From the IMG/VR virus record IMGVR_UViG_3300048592_000389, positions 1 through 35,422 of that record: DNA of 35,422 nucleotides; one strand, written 5' to 3'. Below, piece after piece: positions 8,315-15,643 of this stretch (positions are counted from its first letter, which is position 1; every line of letters begins with the position of its first letter). A program made the translations under genes and the position numbers. This DNA comes from a virus. The notes under the pieces are model-generated. The model saw nothing but the letters and a program-made list of their open reading frames with translations. It did no database searches and had not been told where the DNA came from.

Positions 8315-8351
8315 GGGGAGAGTCCTTGCGGGCTCTCCCCTATGTCTTTCT
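8315..8351 (+). terminator. Rho-independent terminator after head genes
   Basis: An 11-bp stem, GGGGAGAGTCC at 8315-8325 against GGGCTCTCCCC at 8330-8340 with one G-U pair and a TTGC loop, is followed by the T-rich run TATGTCTTTCT. This is the clearest intrinsic terminator in the window and divides head genes from tail genes. It also shows that the TTG at 8326 in the loop is not a real start for the next gene. Confidence 0.8.
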
Positions 8352-8361
8352 GGGGGTTCTG

Positions 8362-9432
8362 GTGGCGACGTACGCAGACATCGCGACGCGAGTGCAGGCG
8401 ATCCTCGTCTCCCCGACCGACGCATGCCTTGCGGCCATCCCGCGCTTCGTGGAGGAAGGGCAGCGGGCCGGCGAGGGGCGGCATGGCTTCCTGGCGATGG
8501 AGGGGGAGGTCTGGCTCGCCCCTGGCCTTGGCTCGACGTCGCTCGAGCTCGCTGCCGTCTTCCCGGTGCGCGGCTCCTACCTTCGCCGCCGCGTTGGCTT
8601 CGATCCGTCGATCATGAAGCTCACTCTGGAGTACAGCGAAACGTTCCTGGCGTCGAAGGTTCGCGCTGCGAACACATCGAATGGCGACTGGCTTCTCGAT
8701 CTGGTCCCGTGGCCGTCCGGATCCTTCAACGCCTCGATTCGGGCGAACCGCATCGCCTATCTGCTGTATTGGGGGATATTCGCGCAGGTTCTCCGTGTCG
8801 ATAGGCAGCCGGGGGTGTCGAACAACACGATGCTCCTTCGCTGTGAAGAGACGCTCATCAATACTGGAACGATCGCGGACGAGTTCTCCTATCGCCAGTT
8901 CACGGCAGAGTCGTTTCCGATGGAGTGGAGCGTCGAGGATGGAACGGAGCTCTACTTCGGCGCGAACACGCAGAACGGCAGGCCGAATGAGCTGCGCGAG
9001 ATGCAGGTTTCGATCGTCACGACCGCATCGACTCCTTCCTTCGTTGGCAATCGGACCTTTGAGTGCCTCCCGCCGTCGGATCTTCGCTCGTACAAGGATG
9101 GCGACAACTACGACGGTCCCTTCTACCTCGTTCGCCTTCCTTGCTACCTGTCGCTAGGAGATGGGCTGACCTGGGGCGCCGACCACGTTCCGGGGCACCA
9201 GCAGACGTGGTGGACGATCGCTGCCTCGGAGTATCTCGAGGCGTACGCCGCCGCTGAGGCATTCGCGTTCGACGAGGACTTCGTCAAGGCGGAGTTCTGG
9301 CGCGGCAAGGCTGAGACGGAGCTGTCGAAGCTCATTCGCGAGGACAAACAGGCTCGCGTTCGGACGCGCGCGATGAAGTGGAGCGGCGACCACTACCCGC
9401 AGCGCAGCCGGAAGCCGGACTGGAGGCTCTAG
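8362..9432 (+). CDS. Head-tail adaptor-like protein
   Basis: A 356-residue protein at the position of head-completion or adaptor proteins. Its N-terminus MATYADIATRVQAIL followed by a short helix pair resembles the start of podoviral adaptor proteins (P22 gp4-like families), which bind below the portal. The body is beta-rich with many aromatic residues. I chose GTG 8362, which has GGGGG just upstream; the frame is open to a TTG at 8326 but that codon is in the terminator loop. The assignment is from N-terminal resemblance and gene order. Confidence 0.6.
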   Translation: MATYADIATRVQAILVSPTDACLAAIPRFVEEGQRAGEGRHGFLAMEGEVWLAPGLGSTSLELAAVFPVRGSYLRRRVGFDPSIMKLTLEYSETFLASKVRAANTSNGDWLLDLVPWPSGSFNASIRANRIAYLLYWGIFAQVLRVDRQPGVSNNTMLLRCEETLINTGTIADEFSYRQFTAESFPMEWSVEDGTELYFGANTQNGRPNELREMQVSIVTTASTPSFVGNRTFECLPPSDLRSYKDGDNYDGPFYLVRLPCYLSLGDGLTWGADHVPGHQQTWWTIAASEYLEAYAAAEAFAFDEDFVKAEFWRGKAETELSKLIREDKQARVRTRAMKWSGDHYPQRSRKPDWRL

Positions 9433-10266
9433 GTGCCGACGTACAGCTTCGACGTCACGAATCCGACCGACACGTCGCTCGTCTCGAGCTTTCCGGCGAA
9501 CGAGCGTGCGATGCGCACGGCGCTCAACTCGTGGGCCACGCGCGAGCACTCGCTCACGGGCCGGCACAAGCTTCCGAGTGGCACGCGAGCAACGCGGAAC
9601 GCGCTCACGGACCTCGAGGACGGCGTCATCTTCTTCGACCGCGAGTCTGGCCTGATTGACATCCGCGACGGCTCTGGCTGGACCTACCAGATGGGCCTCT
9701 ACATGCCCGGCGACCTCAAGGTGGTGTGTTACGACCCGACATCGGTCCCGAACGGGTGGCTCATTTGCAACGGGCAGGCCGTCTCGACGACGACCTATTC
9801 CCGCCTTTTCGCTGCGATCGGCAGTGTGTGGAACGCGCAGGCTGGTGGTGACCCCGGTGGTGGGAGCTTTCGCGTTCCGAAGCTCTGGCAGCGCTACCTG
9901 ATCGGACACGAGAGCGGCGGGGACGCGATCGGGACGGAGGTCGGCGCGAACACGGTCGCGCTGGTGAAGGAGGAGCTGCCGACGGATGCGATTGAGCTGC
10001 TCACCTCGGAGGAATCGCCGACGCTCGAGTACGGTCCCGGGAAAACGAACACGAATCTGAGCTATGCACAGGCGGGGTATGACCTCCCGTCGCATCTTTA
10101 TGGCGGCCTCGCGGCCGGCGGTTCGTATTGGCCGGTGACGAACGCGGCAGGTGATGGCTTCATGACGACGGAGCCGCACGATCACGACCTGACGTGGCAC
10201 GGAAGCGGGGACGCGCACGAGAATCGTCCGCTCTCCGTCGTGGTCGGGTGGCTCATCAAGACGTGA
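9433..10266 (+). CDS. Tail fibre/collar protein with phage tail-collar domain
   Basis: The 277-residue product contains a clear tail-collar domain at about residues 91-160: MPGDLKVVCY, then PNGWLICNGQAVSTTTYSRL, a short insert, and GGGSFRVPKLWQRYLIGHE. The C-terminus ends in NRPLSVVVGWLIKT, the usual end of such collar proteins. They sit at the base or tip of fibres and often contact the host. The N-terminus (residues 1-60) is probably the attachment part. The GTG start directly abuts the previous stop. Confidence 0.85.
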   Translation: MPTYSFDVTNPTDTSLVSSFPANERAMRTALNSWATREHSLTGRHKLPSGTRATRNALTDLEDGVIFFDRESGLIDIRDGSGWTYQMGLYMPGDLKVVCYDPTSVPNGWLICNGQAVSTTTYSRLFAAIGSVWNAQAGGDPGGGSFRVPKLWQRYLIGHESGGDAIGTEVGANTVALVKEELPTDAIELLTSEESPTLEYGPGKTNTNLSYAQAGYDLPSHLYGGLAAGGSYWPVTNAAGDGFMTTEPHDHDLTWHGSGDAHENRPLSVVVGWLIKT

Positions 10267-10272
10267 GGTGAG

Positions 10273-12153
10273 ATGTCGCTTCCGGCCGCATCGCGCGCTC
10301 TTCTGCGCTCTCGCGAGCGGTTCGAGGTGCTACGTCCGAACCTCGGCATCTTCTACGATCGGCCTCGAGCGCTGATTCCTGATCGCGGTCTCGTCGATGC
10401 GCTCAACTGTCGAATCCGGAACGGTCGCATCGTTCGCCAGAATGCCGGCTGGTCGAGCTGGCGTGACATCCAGCTCAACGGTCCCGTCAAGCTGATTGAC
10501 CTCTTTCGGCTACGAACGGGTGTTGCGATCGCGATCTTCGGGTCCCTCACCGACCTTTACCGCTACGACTCTGGAACGTCGTCGGTCGTCTACATCACGC
10601 CTCGGTACGAGGTGGCCGGTGCGCAGCCTACGGTGGGGCTCACGAGCGTCGTCGGGTTGGGAACGGCATGGCTTGCGAACGCGAAGGCCGGCGACGAAAT
10701 CCACTTTGGGTCGGCAGGAGAGACGGACCCGGACGCGACTTGGTGGGTGATTGACGAGGTGACAAGCGACACCGGGCTCACGCTGACGGAGGTGTTCGCT
10801 GGCACCGATGGGATCCAGGTGTACACGATTCGGCGAAAGTTTACCATGAGCAACGTCGATCAGTGGATCGCCGACACCTTCCCGAAGGCGCTTCCGGCAG
10901 ACGAGGACGAGTGGTTTGCGACGAACGGTGTCGACCCGGTCGTGAAGTGGAACGGCGCGGACGATCAGGTTTCCTACGCGGACCTCGACTTCACGTGCAA
11001 GTGGCTCCGGCGCTGGAAGGGCATGATGCTCTATGGCGACATCACGGAGTCGAGTGAGCGCAAGAGCAACGTGATTCGGAACAGCGCCGTTTCGGAGCCG
11101 GAGAACGTCTCCGACTCGGGGGCTGGCGAGTTCAACGGTGCCGACGGTTCGGAGATTCTTCTTCGAGGGCGCGCGCTCGGGGACGTCTTCATCGCCTACG
11201 GGTCGAACAGCTTCAACCTGATCTATTGGGTTGGCCCCCCGGTGAACTTCGTCGTCCGACAAGCGTATCTCGGTGAGGTCGGGCGCGGAGCAATCTCGTC
11301 TCGCGCGATCGTCGACCGTGGCGACTATCATGACGTGATGACGGCATCTGGGCTCAAGCGCTTCGATGGCGTCTCGGTGCAGGATGCGCAGACGCACGTG
11401 TTCCGAGAGCTTGCTCGCCGCCTCGATCTGTCGCGGCCGCATCAAGCCATCGGGCACCTCTCGCCGCTCGATGGCGAGGTGTGGTGGATCGTCCCGACGA
11501 ACGGCGATGTATCCGCCGATATGCCTTCGTGGGCATGGACGGAGCACTACCTCGAAGACGTCTCTGTTCGGGGGCTTCCGATCGACTTCAAGCCCGTCAT
11601 GCGGCGAGAGCTTCCGGCGACGGCGATCGGCTTCTACGAGCGCCAGAGCGAGGATGCGCTGCGCTTCAATGACCTTGTGCAGTCGTTCGAGGTGACTGAC
11701 ATCCCGTGGAACGATCGCTTCTTCGTCGCGGGCTTCCCGACGATCCTTTTCGGTGACGAGGAGGGTTTCATCTTCGAGATCGGCGCCGAGGACGCGAAGG
11801 ACGGTGCTGACCTGCTTGCCTATGCGCGGTTTGCGCGGCGTCGCCTCGTCGAGAATGGCAATCAGCGAGCGCTCGTCGCTCGCCTCGAGCCGTACATCCA
11901 GAAGATCGACAGCGTCGACTACGACCTGTCCGTCCTGTTCTACGTGGACGACTTCGGAGAGCCGTCGTCGCAGCACGAGATCGTGGCGGTGGAGCGCACC
12001 TTCGAGCTCGCGACGTCCAGACCGGAGGACCGCTGGATCGCCCCTCGCGTGAAGGGGCGTTACGTCGAGGTAGAGTTCCGGACGCTCGGGGCGCAGCGCC
12101 AGTTCGAGCTTGCCGGGTACGGCATGGAGGTCGTCGGTGGGAGCGCTCGCTGA
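10273..12153 (+). CDS. Tail nozzle/stabilisation-like structural protein
   Basis: A 626-residue protein made mostly of short beta strands with repeated W/Y/F-containing turns, consistent with a beta-propeller-like fold. Its N-terminus (ALIPDRGLVDALNCRIRNG RIVRQNAGW, residues about 34-62) resembles podoviral proteins whose first step is to list position, followed by segments such as DIFIAYGS and GLKRFDGVSV. In short-tailed phages a protein of this size and shape closes the tail below the adaptor (P22 gp10-type or T7 nozzle-type). A good ribosome site, GAGGTGAG, precedes ATG 10273. The function is inferred from fold impression and position. Confidence 0.6.
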   Translation: MSLPAASRALLRSRERFEVLRPNLGIFYDRPRALIPDRGLVDALNCRIRNGRIVRQNAGWSSWRDIQLNGPVKLIDLFRLRTGVAIAIFGSLTDLYRYDSGTSSVVYITPRYEVAGAQPTVGLTSVVGLGTAWLANAKAGDEIHFGSAGETDPDATWWVIDEVTSDTGLTLTEVFAGTDGIQVYTIRRKFTMSNVDQWIADTFPKALPADEDEWFATNGVDPVVKWNGADDQVSYADLDFTCKWLRRWKGMMLYGDITESSERKSNVIRNSAVSEPENVSDSGAGEFNGADGSEILLRGRALGDVFIAYGSNSFNLIYWVGPPVNFVVRQAYLGEVGRGAISSRAIVDRGDYHDVMTASGLKRFDGVSVQDAQTHVFRELARRLDLSRPHQAIGHLSPLDGEVWWIVPTNGDVSADMPSWAWTEHYLEDVSVRGLPIDFKPVMRRELPATAIGFYERQSEDALRFNDLVQSFEVTDIPWNDRFFVAGFPTILFGDEEGFIFEIGAEDAKDGADLLAYARFARRRLVENGNQRALVARLEPYIQKIDSVDYDLSVLFYVDDFGEPSSQHEIVAVERTFELATSRPEDRWIAPRVKGRYVEVEFRTLGAQRQFELAGYGMEVVGGSAR

Positions 12154-13075
12154 TCGCATTCGGGCGATGTTCCGCCGTGCCGAGGAGGGGCCGTCCCCGG
12201 AGGCTCGGGCGCGGATCGAGGCTGCGGCGCAGGCCGCGACCAACTGGCGAGGCGTGTGCTCGGCGTGCGGCGATGCGGTGAGCGGGACGATCGCGGAGAT
12301 CAAGGCCCACCGCTGCAAGGGGGGTGGAGATGCAGCAGGTCGAGGAGCAGCCGCAAGTTCCGGTCCCGGGGAGCGCGGACCCGGGGGCGCTTCTGCGCTG
12401 GGCCACGAGCCTCATGCAGGTGGCGACTCGCTACTTCCAGGCGGTGTCGTTTCGCCTCAACCGGACGCTTCCGAAGGACGGGAGCGAGCCGATGACGTCA
12501 CCGCTCCCGCTGGCGACCTACACGACGGGGACGCTGCCGGCAGCGGCGGACTACCCGTGGACGCTGATCGCGGTGACGGACGGGTCGGCGGGGCAGAAGT
12601 TCCGAGCGAGCGACGGGTCGAGCTGGGTGAACCTGGGCTGAGGGTGCTGCGGCTTGCGAACCCGGAGGCCGTCGACCACCCGAACGTTTCTTCGATCCTC
12701 GAAAAGGCATTTGGGGATGGGCGCTGGGCGCGTCCGGAGGATGTTCGGGAGTGGATCCGCTGGCACTGCGACGATCCGCGCATGGCGGTCCTTCTGGCTC
12801 GCCGTGACGTGTCGGTGGTGGGGATTCTGATCGCGACGGACCTCGAGGACTCGCCCGGTGCTGCTCCCTGGGTCCAGCATCTTCACTGTCCGGATGACGA
12901 GGAGGCTCGAATGGCTCTCACCGAAGAGGTGTTCGGCTGGGCTCGTGATCGCGGTCACTCGACGGTATGGGCGATCAATGCGAGCGGCTTGCCTGACGAC
13001 GCGTACGTTTCACTGGTGCATGGTCAGATCGTTGGCGCAAGGGTGCTTGGAAGCGCGATCGCATTCAACTTCTAG
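12137..13075 (+). CDS. Long open frame: zinc-ribbon N-terminus running into GNAT-like C-terminus
   Basis: One frame is open from 12110 to 13075. From GTG 12137 the first 62 residues look real: a basic helix and a zinc-ribbon-like segment C-S-A-C...H-R-C. After that, up to about 12640, the translation is Gly/Ala/Arg low-complexity sequence because a better gene (12330-12641) uses another frame. From 12644 it looks real again. The long reading has no stop to end the zinc-ribbon gene, so either a stop was lost and the product is a 312-residue fusion, or the N-terminal gene is a remnant. The overlap with the nozzle gene is 17 bp. I treat this as one of two possible readings. Confidence 0.35.
   Translation: MGALADRIRAMFRRAEEGPSPEARARIEAAAQAATNWRGVCSACGDAVSGTIAEIKAHRCKGGGDAAGRGAAASSGPGERGPGGASALGHEPHAGGDSLLPGGVVSPQPDASEGRERADDVTAPAGDLHDGDAAGSGGLPVDADRGDGRVGGAEVPSERRVELGEPGLRVLRLANPEAVDHPNVSSILEKAFGDGRWARPEDVREWIRWHCDDPRMAVLLARRDVSVVGILIATDLEDSPGAAPWVQHLHCPDDEEARMALTEEVFGWARDRGHSTVWAINASGLPDDAYVSLVHGQIVGARVLGSAIAFNF
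12330..12641 (+). CDS. Small structural-type protein in alternative frame
   Basis: A 103-residue protein starting at ATG 12330, with AAGGGGGG about 6 bp upstream; a GTG at 12324 is an alternative. The N-terminal half is helical; the C-terminal half (TLIAVTDGSAGQKFRASDGS) is a short beta-rich end typical of small phage virion or fibre-associated proteins. It overlaps the zinc-ribbon open frame in a different frame and ends 2 bp before the GNAT-like gene starts. Its amino-acid composition is much more protein-like than the other frame over the same bases. Confidence 0.6.
   Translation: MQQVEEQPQVPVPGSADPGALLRWATSLMQVATRYFQAVSFRLNRTLPKDGSEPMTSPLPLATYTTGTLPAAADYPWTLIAVTDGSAGQKFRASDGSSWVNLG
12644..13075 (+). 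CDS. GNAT-like protein
   Basis: A 143-residue protein reading from GTG 12644, directly after the previous stop. The order of elements resembles a small acetyltransferase fold: helix pair at the start, a strand VAVLLARRDVSVVGILIA (here MAVLLARRDVSVVGILIAT), a central HLHC strand, a helix ALTEEVFGWARDRGHS and a strand TVWAINASG. Similar proteins with PWVxHLH and VWAINASG motifs occur near phage tail genes, as I recall. The usual acetyl-CoA loop is not obvious, so catalytic activity is doubtful. It is also the C-terminal part of the long open frame 12137-13075. Confidence 0.6.
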   Translation: MLRLANPEAVDHPNVSSILEKAFGDGRWARPEDVREWIRWHCDDPRMAVLLARRDVSVVGILIATDLEDSPGAAPWVQHLHCPDDEEARMALTEEVFGWARDRGHSTVWAINASGLPDDAYVSLVHGQIVGARVLGSAIAFNF

Positions 13076-13084
13076 GGGTTCACG

Positions 13085-13846
13085 ATGGGTGGCTTTGGAA
13101 AGAATAAGAGCGAGAGCAAGCAGAAGCCTTATGTGCCCGCTTCGTGGATTCCCTTGCAGGGGCGTTCGGCATCCGTTCTCACTGACCTCATGCGCGGTGG
13201 CCCGGAGTACGGAGGGATCTTCTCCGTCCCGATGACGTCCGCCGAGTCGGCGTCACTCTCGGGAATCACGGGCGCGGCTGGCGCTGGCCTCGACTACGGC
13301 CAGGACGCGCTCGACGCGACGATGCGCGGCGACTTCTTGCGGCTCGACTCGAACCCCTTCGCGCAGGACGCGATCCGCTCGGCGCAGCGCCCGATTCTCC
13401 AGGCTTTCGAGGAAGGGGAGATCCTCGATCGCTTCAACTTTGCGAACGCTGGGCACTCGCTGCCGGAGAGCTCTCCGTTCGCCCGCGCGCGCTCGATCGC
13501 AACGCGTGGCCTCGCCGACTCGCTCAGCGACGTGAGCTCGGACTTCCTGAATCGTCAGTTCCAGGCGGAGCGGCAGAACCAGCTCGCCGCGACCGACATT
13601 GCGCGCCAGCTTCAGGGAGACCAGTTCCAGCGCCGGCTCGAGGCGCTCCAGGCACAGGCGCTGCCGCGCCTGATTGCGCAGTACGGCGTCGACCAGGGGC
13701 TTGCCGAGTTCCGGCGTCGCGCCGAGCTCATGCTGGCCTCTGCGCAGGTGGCCGGAGGGCTTGCGGCGCCGATCGTTCTGGGCTCGAGCAAGTCTAGCGG
13801 GTGGAACTTCAACATCGACGCTCCGAACATTTCGATGACGGGGTAG
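13085..13846 (+). CDS. Internal virion protein candidate
   Basis: A 253-residue protein with a basic N-terminal stretch (KNKSESKQKPYVP), a Gly-rich loop, and long Gln/Ala-rich helices (residues about 85-215). The C-terminus is Gly/Ser-rich (VLGSSKSSGWNF). In podoviruses the genes after the nozzle encode internal or ejection proteins that leave the head first and form a channel; size, composition and position fit the smallest of such a trio. AGGGG lies about 7 bp before ATG 13085. I see no diagnostic motif. Confidence 0.6.
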   Translation: MGGFGKNKSESKQKPYVPASWIPLQGRSASVLTDLMRGGPEYGGIFSVPMTSAESASLSGITGAAGAGLDYGQDALDATMRGDFLRLDSNPFAQDAIRSAQRPILQAFEEGEILDRFNFANAGHSLPESSPFARARSIATRGLADSLSDVSSDFLNRQFQAERQNQLAATDIARQLQGDQFQRRLEALQAQALPRLIAQYGVDQGLAEFRRRAELMLASAQVAGGLAAPIVLGSSKSSGWNFNIDAPNISMTG

Positions 13847-13849
13847 GTG

Positions 13850-15643
13850 ATGCCGAAGCAGATCAGCGGGTCCGGGATCTTCGCTCCGGTCGCTTACGTG
13901 CATGCGCTGCTCGACGAGCGGCGCAAGCGAGCCGCGTTCGACGAGGCGGCGCGCGCGTCGCAGGCGGACGTCATCGGCCAGCTCGGCGTCGATCCGGGAC
14001 CGTTCTCGGCTGCGCAGGATCCCGGCGAGCGGCTCGCGATGATCTACGGCAACCCGGAGGCGCGCGCTCGGTACGAGAAGATGGAAGAGGGCAAGCGCAT
14101 CCTCGCGCTCGCGAGCGACCCGAAGGCGTTCTCGGACCCGAACTTCTACCAGTACCTCCAGGGGCAGCTTCCGGAGAAGGGCACCTTCGAGAAGGCGGGG
14201 GTTGGCGTCCTCGACACGCGAACGGGCGGGGTCGTCGGGCGCGTCCCGCAGGGCTACGAGGTCGGCGCGCAGGGCTCCGAGGTCATCGACCTCGATGCGG
14301 AGCGCGGCCCGGCTTCGGTCTACCGCGTTCCGAAGGACATCAACGTCGCGCCCGGAGGGTCGGTCATCCGGTCCGATGCGCAGGGCGCGGCGCCGCTCGT
14401 CTACCAGCCCCCGAACATGCAGGTTTCGCCGGACGCGACGGGCATCTTCGGTGGTGGCCCGCAGGTGTTCGGTCCTGGCGGCGCCCCGCTGGAGGCTGCC
14501 CCGATGGCGATTCCGGAGTCGGGTCAGTCTCCGTTCGCCCCGATCCCGCAGCCCGAGCCGTTGTCGCCTCCGATCGCTCCTCCGCCTCCGATCGCTCCTC
14601 CGCCTCCGGTGGTGCCGCAGGAGACCTCGCCGGGTGCAGCCTTGGCTCCGACCATGCGACCCGAGAGCGTCGCAGAGGAAGTGAACGCGATGCAGCGCGC
14701 GGCTGCGGTGGCGGGGCCTCCGGTGCTCGGCCCTGGCGGTGGCGTCGTGCATGGGAAGTCGACTCCGAAGAGCCCGGCCGGAAAGTATTCGGCGGACGCG
14801 CAGTCTGGCTACTTGACGCCCGATCAGGCGGTGAAGGGGATCACCAAGGAAACGACCGGGAAGACGATGAGCGTCTTCAACACGGCGACTGGTCAGACGG
14901 CTTTCGTCACGGAAGATCAGGCGCTCAGCGATCCCAACCTCGTTCCGATCCCGAAGGGCGTCTCCGTGAAGACGGGTGCGGACGGGACGGTCGAGTTCTC
15001 CTATGGCGACCAGACGGGAGGTTTGACCAACAAGACGAAGGGTGCGGCCGAGGAGAGTATTCGGGCGTCCGTCGCCGTGCTCGACCAGATCGACTCCGTG
15101 GCGCAGAAGTACGAGTCGAACTACTCGACTGGCTGGGCGCAGCTCGCCGCCTACGCCGTTGACAAGGGTGGTCGATGGGTGGGGCTCGAGAACGTTCCGC
15201 CGGAGCTTCGCGATCAGGCGTATCAATACGAGACCTGGGCGGTTGCGACCGGGCAGCTTCTCGTCGCGCAGCTCACGCAGTTCGGTGGCAAGGCGCTCAC
15301 GCAGACCGAGCAGACCCTCTTCCGGGAGAACATGGTCCCGACGAAGGAAGACGGCCCGGTGCGCTACATGGCGAAGCTGCGCGAGCTTCGGAGCTACTAC
15401 AAGCGTGCTTTGCACCGCGAGGCATGGCTACGCGCGAACGATATGGAGATCAACGAGCAGAACCTTGGGAGCATCTCGCTCTTCGGTGGTGGCTCGAACA
15501 GCATCGAAGGGCTCATGCTCAAGCGCGAGGGTGAGATCATGGCCGAGCTCGAGCAGGAAGGTTTGTCCGGGAACGCCGCCGAGCAGGAGGCGATTCGCCG
15601 GATGGCCGCCGAGTTCGGCTACCGGCAGGGGGCCGTCGAGTGA
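13850..15643 (+). CDS. Large internal virion protein with Pro-rich hinge
   Basis: A 597-residue protein (598 if GTG 13847 is used). The N-terminal part contains GSGIFAPVAYVHAL and helical segments; residues about 235-265 form a Pro-rich hinge (PPIAPPPPIAPPPPVVP) encoded by an 18-bp tandem repeat; the C-terminal third is helical and ends in an acidic/Gln-rich tail. Similar layouts occur in podoviral ejection proteins. The neighbours on both sides look like members of the same internal set, with 4-bp overlap to the next gene. No lysozyme or peptidase motif is visible. Confidence 0.6.
   Translation: MPKQISGSGIFAPVAYVHALLDERRKRAAFDEAARASQADVIGQLGVDPGPFSAAQDPGERLAMIYGNPEARARYEKMEEGKRILALASDPKAFSDPNFYQYLQGQLPEKGTFEKAGVGVLDTRTGGVVGRVPQGYEVGAQGSEVIDLDAERGPASVYRVPKDINVAPGGSVIRSDAQGAAPLVYQPPNMQVSPDATGIFGGGPQVFGPGGAPLEAAPMAIPESGQSPFAPIPQPEPLSPPIAPPPPIAPPPPVVPQETSPGAALAPTMRPESVAEEVNAMQRAAAVAGPPVLGPGGGVVHGKSTPKSPAGKYSADAQSGYLTPDQAVKGITKETTGKTMSVFNTATGQTAFVTEDQALSDPNLVPIPKGVSVKTGADGTVEFSYGDQTGGLTNKTKGAAEESIRASVAVLDQIDSVAQKYESNYSTGWAQLAAYAVDKGGRWVGLENVPPELRDQAYQYETWAVATGQLLVAQLTQFGGKALTQTEQTLFRENMVPTKEDGPVRYMAKLRELRSYYKRALHREAWLRANDMEINEQNLGSISLFGGGSNSIEGLMLKREGEIMAELEQEGLSGNAAEQEAIRRMAAEFGYRQGAVE
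14567..14608 (+). repeat. 18-bp tandem repeat coding for a Pro hinge
   Basis: Two exact copies of CCTCCGATCGCTCCTCCG (14567-14584, 14585-14602) and the first 6 bp of a third. The period is a multiple of three, so it lengthens the Pro-rich hinge of the internal virion protein by six residues per copy (PPIAPP) without disturbing the frame. Confidence 0.85.

Noticed and set aside
8326-8361. TTG start for the adaptor-like protein
   Set aside because: The codon lies in the loop of a strong terminator; GTG 8362 has its own ribosome site.
10510-12318. 602-residue minus-strand frame opposite the nozzle gene
   Set aside because: Shadow composition and no regulatory signals.
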